The notes under the pieces were generated by a model. That model was given only the letters and a program-made list of their open reading frames with translations, made no database searches and was not told the origin of the DNA. From assembly GCA_030837265.1 (NCBI GenBank), contig JAUPKV010000363.1, forward strand, positions 1 to 6,311: a stretch of 6,311 nt of DNA, read 5' to 3'. The stretch comes from Methanobacteriota archaeon (GTDB taxonomy: Archaea > Halobacteriota > Methanosarcinia > Methanosarcinales > Methanosarcinaceae). Positions 1 to 5,070 of the stretch are shown one piece after another. The position numbers were made by a program, and so were the translations under genes. Position 1 is the stretch's first letter, and each line of letters begins with the position of its first letter.

Positions 1-259
1 CTGGTAATTCGAAGGGATGGATTATTTGATTTGTTTGAAGGACATACCTTCTCATCAACCTATCTACAGTGCCTCTGGATGTCATCTTGACAATATATGC
101 ATGGTTTACTTTAAAGGGTTGTGACCAGTTTCGCGTCAAGCCTCTATGATTTAACCATCCCTTAGAGTACTGCCTATAGTTTCGGGGGGAAAGCCAAATA
201 TCTATCCTTCGCGCATGAGAATATAACAAAATTAACGAAAATAAAAAAACTGAGTTCTT
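1..259 (-). other. Unidentified open frame running off the left edge, in frame after the YjbQ stop
   Basis: Read on the minus strand, the frame that follows the YjbQ stop codon stays open for 86 codons to the window edge. The distal two thirds have a protein-like composition (segments such as GWLNHRGLTRNW, QPFKVNHAYIVKM and DRLMRRYVLQTN). No good start codon is seen before an internal Met, and the first 20 codons are AT-rich and terminator-like. I do not recognise a family. It may be the start or a remnant of a gene continuing to the left, or chance. The plus strand in the same place has only short open stretches. Confidence 0.2.
236..249 (-). terminator. U-tract terminator of the YjbQ gene
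   Basis: About 10 nt after the YjbQ stop codon, the minus strand reads seven consecutive T residues followed by ATTTT. Archaeal RNA polymerase terminates at such U-tracts without needing a hairpin. No stable stem precedes it. Confidence 0.5.
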
Positions 260-682
260 TTAAAGTTCTCCGATAATTTGCAATATGATTTTTCTTACCT
301 TTTCAATCCTATCAAAGTTTATGTGCACAATTTGCTGCCATGTTCCAAGTGTCAATCTTTTTTCAATAAAAGGAACTGTAAGACTCGGGCCGACCAGAAG
401 TGCTCTTAAATGAGACCCACCATTAAAATCACCCCACGTTTTATGGTGATGGTAGTCCTTATCCAGAGGGATTAGCTTATCAAGAATCTCTGAAACGTCT
501 ATTGAAAGATTTGGCTCGAATTCCATTGTGGTTATTGCTCCGGTTGATCCGACGCAGAAAACCGTAACTGCTCCGCTTCTTATTTTTGAGTTTTTGACTT
601 CCTTTGATACCATTTCAGTGATATCAACAATTCCACAGTCTTCCTTTCCAACGACTGAAATTTCTCTTGTCTCTACAGGCAT
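260..682 (-). CDS. YjbQ/UPF0047 family protein (secondary thiamine-phosphate synthase family)
   Basis: An intact 140-residue cytosolic protein of the YjbQ/UPF0047 family, whose usual length is about 130-140 residues. Family landmarks are visible in order: the G-S-T-G-A-I-T-T stretch at residues 45-52 followed by E54-x-E56-P-N, the YHHHKTWGD cluster at 77-85 with three consecutive histidines, N-G-G-S-H-L-R-A at 87-94, the VGPSLTVPF loop at 97-105, and L-G-T-W-Q-Q at 112-117. E. coli YjbQ shows weak thiamine-phosphate synthase activity, but the physiological reaction is not settled, so the automatic name should be read cautiously. The start ATG at 682 has no Shine-Dalgarno site, but a TATA-like element lies 23-30 nt upstream, as expected for a leaderless transcript. 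It stands alone, with no operon partner in the window. Confidence 0.9.
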   Translation of the reverse strand: MPVETREISVVGKEDCGIVDITEMVSKEVKNSKIRSGAVTVFCVGSTGAITTMEFEPNLSIDVSEILDKLIPLDKDYHHHKTWGDFNGGSHLRALLVGPSLTVPFIEKRLTLGTWQQIVHINFDRIEKVRKIILQIIGEL

Positions 683-704
683 AAAAAGATATTAGCTAGT
701 TTGA

Positions 705-712
705 TTTTTAAA
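705..712 (-). promoter_or_regulatory. TATA box of the YjbQ gene (leaderless-type)
   Basis: On the minus strand the sequence TTTAAAAA lies 23-30 nt upstream of the ATG at 682. That spacing would place transcription initiation at or next to the start codon. The absence of a G-rich ribosome-binding site before this ATG agrees with a leaderless mRNA. Confidence 0.5.
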
Positions 713-803
713 CTCTTGCAGTCTCTTAAAAGCGAGTTGAGATACAAATGTTTATACTCGGAATTCTCTAGCAGATAAGCATAATTCAAAAAAAATCCGG
801 GAT

Positions 804-884
804 TTACCTCCGGCAATCAGAATGCAGCAGCCATAATACAGCAAGCATTATGATCTTTTTGTACTCTAATTTTTGATACTTCAT
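804..884 (-). other. Short unrecognised frame (26 codons, up to 46 upstream-extended) followed by a T-run
   Basis: From ATG 884 the minus strand encodes 26 residues with a basic start and a hydrophobic stretch (IIMLAVLWLL), ending at a TAA. The same frame stays open upstream for about 20 more codons (including NKPPKVLKNRLLPA and a second ATG), back to a stop near 945. Directly after the stop are AATCCCGGATT and eight T residues, which resemble a terminator on this strand. No ribosome-binding site precedes either ATG. It could be a small membrane peptide gene, the tail of a decayed gene, or chance. I do not recognise it. Confidence 0.22.
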
Positions 885-1081
885 GTGATTTCTAAGCATA
901 GCTGGCAAAAGTCTATTTTTCAATACTTTGGGCGGTTTATTTGTAAAAATCAATTGAATTTTTTAATGAGCATCTCGCTAAAAATAATGTACAGAATTTA
1001 CTATAAGATGTGCAGTGACATAAAAGGGATGATCTGGCTCAAATATGTTTAAATCACAAAAGTGAATAAAAAAGATCTGAA
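885..1081. other. AT-rich intergenic stretch with a palindromic AT-rich element
   Basis: Apart from the upstream end of the short minus-strand frame, no gene is visible here. Around 946-966 lies an imperfect AT-rich palindrome centred on CAATTG (AAAAAT-CAATTG-AATTTTTT). It ends in a T-run on the plus strand and could act as a bidirectional transcription stop. Confidence 0.3.
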
Positions 1082-1130
1082 TGTGAGAGGTGCGATTCGA
1101 ACGCACGAATTCCTACGAAACTGGACTCTG
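1082..1130 (-). pseudogene. 3' fragment of a tRNA-Leu gene (anticodon loop to acceptor end)
   Basis: On the minus strand this 49-nt segment reads as the 3' half of a class II tRNA-Leu. It starts in the anticodon loop (CAGAG), followed by the 3' anticodon stem strand TCCAG and a 14-nt variable arm with a short stem around GTAG. A perfect T-arm (GTGCG / TTCGAAT loop / CGCAC, plus-strand 1090-1106), the 7-nt acceptor strand CTCTCAC and a discriminator A complete it. Nothing recognisable as D-arm or 5' acceptor follows upstream, although CCTTT nearby hints at a decayed remainder. It matches the tRNA-Leu relic at 5071-5119 at 39 of 49 positions, including 15 identical bases across the T-arm. Fragments with this extent are typical of tRNA-targeted integration sites. 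Confidence 0.65.
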
Positions 1131-1181
1131 GATACCTTTCCTAAATGTGAAAATTTAAATTGTTATGCACATCTCCTAGAA

Positions 1182-1286
1182 TTAGGACTTAACAGGCAGT
1201 ACCCATTTTCCCAAAATAGTGAGAACAGCAAAGATAATAATCAGCCAAATTATCCTACTGAGTAAATTTTCGGGTGTGTCAACCAT
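1182..1286 (-). CDS. Candidate 34-residue single-pass membrane protein
   Basis: From ATG 1286 to TAA 1182, the minus strand encodes 34 residues. A polar N-terminus (MVDTPENLLSR) is followed by one strongly hydrophobic segment (about residues 12-26, IIWLIIIFAVLTILG) and a short basic tail ending KWVLPVKS. This is a plausible transmembrane microprotein topology. There is no Shine-Dalgarno site. However, TTTTATAG lies 22-29 nt upstream of the ATG, the same leaderless spacing seen for the YjbQ gene, which supports real expression. It lies between the tRNA-Leu fragment and the decayed cyclase gene, on the same strand as the latter. I do not recognise a family; conservation in relatives would decide whether it is a gene. 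Confidence 0.4.
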   Translation of the reverse strand: MVDTPENLLSRIIWLIIIFAVLTILGKWVLPVKS

Positions 1287-1299
1287 AATAATGAATAAC

Positions 1300-1807
1300 T
1301 CAGAGTTCTATAAAAGGCATATAGCTAGATAAATCCTCTTTAAATTTTGTATATCACATGGAAGAGTTTCTAGTCTTGAGGAGGAGTACGTCCCCTTTTC
1401 CGATTTGAAATTCTTCAAGGTCCTGCCTGTAGATTTCTTTTTCCACATAGGTCAAAATCAAACACTCTGCATTTTCCATAAAAACTCTCAAGAGGCAGGG
1501 ACGCAGTCCCTTCACTTCCATTTCGGAGATATAATCTTGAATCCATATGTGTGCCTGTATGGCTGCCCGGGATTAGAATAAATTCGTTTACCTTATCCTA
1601 GGGATCGAAGAATACCTTCGGATCGAAGGCTTTGGATTTCCGGGATACAACCATTTCTCCCTTAATAGGCAGTGTAGCATCAAAGAACTCTGGCAGAATA
1701 AATTCCCCGTTCTCATAAGCATATGTCGATTTCTTTGGTGATAAAAAGACGTTTTGGACCCTTTTTCTCATACCTTTTCTCTTCCTTTTCGACCGCCATT
1801 TGATCAC
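1300..1807 (-). pseudogene. Decayed cyclase / kynurenine-formamidase-family metal hydrolase
   Basis: Pieces of one putative cyclase-family protein appear in order on the minus strand. First is FFDATLPIKGEMVV (around 1708-1667). An in-frame TAG follows at 1598-1600, and then the same frame continues with the metal-binding signature GSHTGTHMDSRLY (about 1570-1532) and SLPLESFYGKCRVFDFDL. The reading then shifts by one base near 1447 to EKEIYRQDLEEF-QIGKGDVLLLKTRNSS, meets TGA at 1354-1356, and goes on as YTKFKEDLSSYMPFIEL to TGA at 1300-1302. Members of the family are usually about 200-220 residues, so the C-terminal third is missing. The usual HxGTHxDxPxH metal site has lost its proline and last histidine (SRLY). 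The gene starts about 40 nt downstream of the oxidoreductase and was probably co-transcribed with it. The N-terminal 45 codons from GTG 1807 are very basic and may also be frame-shifted: ATG 1801 in another frame gives MAVEKEEKRYEKK. Confidence 0.75.
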
Positions 1808-1846
1808 TTGTAAGTCCTGCTTCTTTTTGTGGATTTTGCTCGTAAA

Positions 1847-2545
1847 TCAATCATAACCGGGAAAATATTCTTGCTTTATCTGTTTCTCCGGAATTCCCAG
1901 TTCCCTTAAAAGAGAGACCATTGCATCTACCATCTTCTGTGGGCCACTTGTGTAGAAAGTGCGTTCCATTAAATCTGGTATAAATTTTTTGACCATTCCC
2001 ACATTTACCCTCCCTGACACCCCCTTCCAGTCTAGTCCGGGTTTAGTAATTGTTTCAATTACTTTTATGTTTGGGGTTTCCGTCTGAATATTTTCCAGTT
2101 CATCTCTGAAGGCTATATCATTCTCAAATCTATTGGAGTAAAGCAGGATTATGCTAACATTTAGCTTCTTATCTATCGAATATTTAATCATGCTTCTTAA
2201 TGGAGTTATACCAATACCTCCTGAGAGCATGCCTACCTTATCATACTCGCCCTGGAAGGTGAAATCCCCATAAGCTCCCATCATAGAAACCTTATCACCT
2301 GCACCCAGGCTTGCCAGAACATTTGCGAAGGGATGGCCTGTCAGCCTCTTAGTTATCTCGAGGAAGTCTTCAGTAGGGCTACTGGATAATGTAAAGTGTT
2401 TTGTCACCTGGTCAGGATCATCACCAAGAGTTACGAATATATACTGGCCTGCAAGGTAATGGAATCCCTGAGGCTTCTCAAATCTTATACTCTTTATATC
2501 AGGTGTTCTCTGAATAGTCTCAACTACATTTGTTTCAAAAATCAT
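1847..2545 (-). CDS. FNR-like FAD/NAD(P)-binding oxidoreductase (flavodoxin reductase type, no 2Fe-2S domain)
   Basis: An intact 232-residue cytosolic flavoprotein of the ferredoxin-NADP reductase superfamily. The N-terminal half (about 1-100) is the FAD barrel, with G33-Q34-Y35 and the flavin-binding K-H-F-T-L-S-S-S-P segment at 49-57. H50-F51 stand in place of the usual R-x-Y-S arginine context. The C-terminal half is the pyridine-nucleotide domain: MLSGGIGITPLRSM at 106-119, LLYSNR followed by F-R-D-E-L, then FYTSGPQKMVDAM near 195-207, ending EYFPGYD. No C-terminal plant-type ferredoxin domain and no transmembrane segment are present. It should pass electrons between NAD(P)H and an unknown acceptor. 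ATG 2545 is preceded five bases away by a run of six G. It is divergent from the DUF2769 gene 240 bp away, and the decayed cyclase gene follows it in the same direction. Confidence 0.9.
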   Translation of the reverse strand: MIFETNVVETIQRTPDIKSIRFEKPQGFHYLAGQYIFVTLGDDPDQVTKHFTLSSSPTEDFLEITKRLTGHPFANVLASLGAGDKVSMMGAYGDFTFQGEYDKVGMLSGGIGITPLRSMIKYSIDKKLNVSIILLYSNRFENDIAFRDELENIQTETPNIKVIETITKPGLDWKGVSGRVNVGMVKKFIPDLMERTFYTSGPQKMVDAMVSLLRELGIPEKQIKQEYFPGYD

Positions 2546-2550
2546 TTTAT

Positions 2551-2556
2551 CCCCCC
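2551..2556 (-). promoter_or_regulatory. Ribosome-binding site of the FNR-like gene
   Basis: Six consecutive G residues followed by ATAAA and the ATG fix the start at 2545. The arrangement GGGGGATAAAATG is identical to that before the divergent DUF2769 gene. Confidence 0.65.
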
Positions 2557-2587
2557 TAATCGATAATTACTCGAAAATTGATCTTTG

Positions 2588-2597
2588 TATTATAATT
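2588..2597 (-). promoter_or_regulatory. Candidate TATA box of the FNR-like gene
   Basis: The minus strand reads AATTATAATA 43-52 nt upstream of the ATG. This places initiation roughly 20 nt before the start codon, just enough for a short leader holding the G-run. Assignment rests on composition and spacing alone. Confidence 0.35.
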
Positions 2598-2746
2598 CAG
2601 GTAGACTGATCTATAACACAGGTATGCAATAGGATTTACGTTATTGAATTGACCAGTATATTAAAAACTGCTTTTTCAGTCCAACCACATAAGTTATAAT
2701 TATTCCGAAAACTGAAAAGGCTTTTATGTTCTAAATTTAAGATATG

Positions 2747-2766
2747 TAATGAATATTTTTTCATTA
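2747..2766. promoter_or_regulatory. Perfect inverted repeat in the DUF2769 leader (TAATGAA-6-TTCATTA)
   Basis: Seven-base arms TAATGAA and TTCATTA are separated by six bases and end 9 nt before the G-run. It may be a regulator-binding site or a leader hairpin. A weaker TAAT-5-ATTA symmetry lies at the equivalent place in front of the divergent oxidoreductase gene (2557-2569). Confidence 0.35.
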
Positions 2767-2775
2767 ATATTATTC

Positions 2776-2782
2776 GGGGGAT
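2776..2782 (+). promoter_or_regulatory. Ribosome-binding site of the DUF2769 gene
   Basis: GGGGGAT ends shortly before ATG 2786, with five bases between the last G and the start codon. It supports this start and matches the site before the divergent gene. Confidence 0.65.
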
Positions 2783-2785
2783 AAA

Positions 2786-3112
2786 ATGAATACGAGTGGG
2801 AATTCGAAAGTTCCATACACTATAGAGAATATCAAGAAATGTATGTGTCCAAAGTGTCCTGTCCAGGCTGACAGCAAATGTGCAATGGATAAACTTGACA
2901 ACTTGGTAAGGGGATTGGAAAACGCACAGGAAGGAGAAGTTCCGGAGCCTCAAGACGTTCCAGGAATCTACTGTTCTGCAGGCAAAGCTACCTGTCAGGA
3001 TCTTGACCCTAACCAGCAATGCATTTGTTATACCTGCGCTGTCTGGAAAGAGTATAATCTCGGAGAAGGAACGCCGTCCATGTACTTCTGCCAGAACGGT
3101 AAAGCAACCTGA
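2786..3112 (+). CDS. DUF2769 cysteine-rich protein
   Basis: An intact 108-residue protein with ten cysteines and no signal peptide or membrane segment. It is built as two related halves. The first has C-x-C-x-x-C at 19-24 (CMCPKCP), C32 and YCSAGKATC at 62-70. The second has C-x-C-x-x-C at 79-84 (CICYTC) and FCQNGKAT at 101-108. The spacing implies two metal or iron-sulfur binding modules, or a thiol-rich redox protein. This layout fits DUF2769, a family of unknown function. An acidic, proline-containing linker (about 44-60) joins the halves. It is divergently arranged with the FNR-like oxidoreductase and has the same ribosome-binding region, so co-regulation and a redox partnership are plausible inferences, not demonstrated facts. 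A perfect hairpin spans its stop codon. Confidence 0.85.
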   Translation: MNTSGNSKVPYTIENIKKCMCPKCPVQADSKCAMDKLDNLVRGLENAQEGEVPEPQDVPGIYCSAGKATCQDLDPNQQCICYTCAVWKEYNLGEGTPSMYFCQNGKAT

Positions 3113-3124
3113 TTTAGAATCAGG
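3108..3124 (+). terminator. Perfect 7-bp hairpin over the DUF2769 stop codon
   Basis: CCTGATT and AATCAGG pair perfectly around a 3-nt TAG loop, and the TGA stop codon lies inside the left arm. No U-tract follows (AGATAAAAAGG), so it is not a classical terminator. It may be an RNA 3'-end stabiliser or processing signal. Confidence 0.35.
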
Positions 3125-3261
3125 AGATAAAAAGGCTATATCTGAAAGCGGATAGCAAATTGGCAGAAGTGAATTTTAGTTCCTAAGAGAAGTTACCAGG
3201 ATATTGTTGTCTAAAGCAGTTAAACCTCTATCGATGTAGAATTGTCAATGCTTTATTTTAT

Positions 3262-3552
3262 ATTCGAGGAGGGGAGGAAGGCGTATGCGATCATTCTGGT
3301 TCCATCGAAGAAGTTCGATGTGCCAGCTGATTGCATGGAGACGATGACCAGATAATGCCGATCGGCGTTTCGGCTCTTCTCTCGTTCAAGATTGTCAAGG
3401 ATGCCACGCTGAAGATCTACAAGGATGCGTCGAACAGTATGTGCACGACTCTCAAATATCAGGGGAACGAGGATTTGCTCGCATTTTTCAATGTGTCAGG
3501 CAGGGGGCTAAACTGCGAGTCTTCGGTGAGTTTCGGGATAAACATTCTTTAG
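3262..3552 (+). pseudogene. Remnant of a non-heme chloroperoxidase-type alpha/beta hydrolase
   Basis: The C-terminal third of a haloperoxidase/arylesterase-like alpha/beta hydrolase is recognisable. KKFDVPA (about 3308-3328) lies in one frame. A frameshift at about 3328-3331 then leads to HGDDDQIMPIG (3334-3366), which carries the catalytic Asp loop, followed by LKIYKDAS and CTTLKYQGNEDLLAFF. The catalytic His motif normally reads S-H-G-M-C-T-T. Here it is S-N-S-M-C-T-T, with Asn at codon 3433-3435 and Ser after it, so the product could not be active. The end runs on past the usual C-terminus to a TAG at 3552. The first two thirds, with the nucleophile serine, are absent; 3262-3307 is unrecognisable. 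It is more GC-rich than the flanks, like the peroxidase gene that follows, which suggests joint acquisition. Confidence 0.75.
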
Positions 3553-3559
3553 AGAAACA

Positions 3560-3664
3560 ATGATCAAGAAACACCACAATGAATTACTATCAACCAAGCA
3601 GTTGCTGAACTTATGGTTATTGGGTCGTGTTTTTGATCAGGAGATTGAGAGATACTTAACATGA
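3560..3664 (+). other. Short unrecognised open frame (34 codons) before the peroxidase gene
   Basis: ATG 3560 to TGA 3664 encodes 34 residues, amphipathic and probably helical (LLSTKQLLNLWLLGRVFDQEIERYL), with no ribosome-binding site. It sits between the hydrolase remnant and the peroxidase gene. It could be a piece of a decayed gene, a small peptide or chance. I recognise no family. Confidence 0.22.
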
Positions 3665-3686
3665 AGCTCATAAGCAAAATAATTGA

Positions 3687-3694
3687 AAGGAGAT
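3687..3694 (+). promoter_or_regulatory. Ribosome-binding site deciding the peroxidase start
   Basis: AAGGAGAT ends six bases before ATG 3701. The longer frame from the TTG at 3683 would have to translate through this site, so ATG 3701 is the better start. Confidence 0.7.
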
Positions 3695-3700
3695 TTTGTA

Positions 3701-4699
3701 ATGTCATTGGATGATAAACGTCATACACTTTTGAACGACGAAATTGGAGAAAAACAGGCAGAGGGAGGACCAGAGACGTCCTCGCCGCAAAGCTCGACAC
3801 CGGCTGAGTTAGTCGACGCGTTCAATCTTGTTTTCGGTAAGCAAAACTACTATCGCCCAGTCCATGCGAAAGGCATCGTGCTGGAGGGAAGACTTCTCCC
3901 CAGTCACTCGGCGTCGACATTGAGTAAGGCACCGCACTTTCAGAAGGTAGCAGTTCCCTTGACCATCCGGTTTTCCGATTTTGCAGGCATACCCACAGTA
4001 TCAGACACAGACGCGCTTGCAAACCCACGTGGTCTGGCATTGAAGTTCCACCTGCCGGATGGGTCGGAAACGGATCTCGTGATACACTCATTCAATGGAT
4101 TTCCGGCCGCAACCACTGATGAGTTTCGGCGATTTTTAATTGCGATCGGCTCTAGTGGTCCTGGGGTTGCTGCACCGACGCCGGCTGAAACATACCTTTC
4201 GACACATCCGACTTCGAAGTCATTCCTAGAATCACAACAGCCACCGCCAGTCAGCTATGCAACGCTTACCTATTTCGGTGTCAACAGTTTTAAGTTCACC
4301 AATGCACAGGAAGAGAGCCATTTCGGTCGCTATCGCGTTGAGCCCCAGGAGGGAAACCAGTTTTTGACTGCAGAAGAGATTGCAAAGGTCGGTCCTGACT
4401 ACCTTTCCAATGAGATTCGCCAGCGTGTAGCACGTTCACCAATTAGGTTCAATTTGCGCGTTCAAATATCGGAACCGGGAGATAAGATAGATGATCCTTC
4501 AATTGCGTGGCCTGACACACGCAAGATCGTCGAGATTGGCGTCATCGAGGTTACAAAAGCTGTCCCTGATAGTGAAGCAGTGGAACGCGCTCTTCTCTTC
4601 CGTCCCGCCCAATTGCCAGCGGGCATCGAGCCGGCCGACCCTATGATTCAGGCTCGCAACGCTGCCTATATTGTCTCATACGGGCGCCGCCATCAATAA
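3701..4699 (+). CDS. Catalase-family heme peroxidase, SrpA-like
   Basis: A complete 332-residue protein of the short catalase-related (SrpA-like) peroxidase family, typically 310-350 residues against about 480-500 for true catalases. After a variable polar N-terminus (1-33), it shows H55-A-K-G with the presumed distal heme histidine. Next come IRFSDFAGIPTVSD at 89-102, ANPRGLALKFHLPDG at 107-121, HSFNGFP at 129-135 with the presumed distal Asn132, and the late motif R319-N-A-A-Y323, whose tyrosine is the expected proximal heme ligand. It is probably a cytosolic organic-hydroperoxide or H2O2-dependent peroxidase; the family often has low catalase activity. No export signal is seen. Its base composition is clearly richer in G and C than the neighbouring DNA. 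It follows a dead haloperoxidase of similar composition, consistent with lateral acquisition. There is no obvious promoter or terminator. Confidence 0.9.
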   Translation: MSLDDKRHTLLNDEIGEKQAEGGPETSSPQSSTPAELVDAFNLVFGKQNYYRPVHAKGIVLEGRLLPSHSASTLSKAPHFQKVAVPLTIRFSDFAGIPTVSDTDALANPRGLALKFHLPDGSETDLVIHSFNGFPAATTDEFRRFLIAIGSSGPGVAAPTPAETYLSTHPTSKSFLESQQPPPVSYATLTYFGVNSFKFTNAQEESHFGRYRVEPQEGNQFLTAEEIAKVGPDYLSNEIRQRVARSPIRFNLRVQISEPGDKIDDPSIAWPDTRKIVEIGVIEVTKAVPDSEAVERALLFRPAQLPAGIEPADPMIQARNAAYIVSYGRRHQ

Positions 4700-5070
4700 C
4701 ACACCAGGAAAATGAAAGTCACTAAAGGATAAAACCATGACATTCCATTTAAAGAATTTCAGTGGATCGCGGCTGGTGTCGCGTAACTAGCGACCTGTCA
4801 TTGCTGGCTGGAACAAATTCTGAAGGAGCTAACCAATAAGCAGGAGTAAAATTTATTATCGACAACAATAGCTGATATATTTCAAAAATAGTACAATTCC
4901 TAATGAAGTAAAGCCAACAATATAAGTTAGAATGCGGTTGCTGATATGTAATGAAGAATATAACCTTCACAAAGTCAGTTCCAGGGCAGGCCCCAAATGG
5001 AAAAGTTGCGGTCTGGTGGGATGTTATAAGAGCGAATTCTGTCTAATTACAAAATAGAGAAAAGTTTGGA
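4700..5070. other. Intergenic stretch with short broken frames, no secure gene
   Basis: Downstream of the peroxidase gene, one plus-strand frame reads HDIPFKEFQWIAAGVA, a stop, then LATCHCWLEQILKELTNKQE (about 4737-4857). Another encodes a 31-residue peptide from ATG 4951 to TAA 5046, which contains GQAPNGKVAVWWDVIRAN. Both look like pieces of lost genes more than functional ones, because neither has a ribosome-binding site, and I cannot name a family. AT-rich DNA lies between them. No transcription terminator for the peroxidase gene is evident. Confidence 0.3.

Noticed and set aside
1062..1265. Plus-strand open frame of 67 codons
   Set aside because: It reads antisense through the tRNA-Leu fragment (the GAIRTHEF stretch is the T-arm region), has low-complexity polar codons elsewhere and no ribosome-binding site.
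1598..1600. TAG as a pyrrolysine codon
   Set aside because: The same gene has a frameshift, a downstream TGA, a missing metal ligand and a truncated end, so decay explains the stop more simply.
2636..3019. Minus-strand open frame of 127 codons
   Set aside because: Shadow of the DUF2769 gene on the opposite strand; the plus-strand protein has clear cysteine motifs and a ribosome-binding site.
3822..4091. Minus-strand open frame of 89 codons inside the peroxidase gene
   Set aside because: Antisense shadow of a conserved, GC-richer coding sequence.
4749..4970. Minus-strand hydrophobic open frame of 73 codons
   Set aside because: Its hydrophobicity follows from AT-rich DNA. No start signals or recognisable family, and it overlaps equally weak plus-strand frames.
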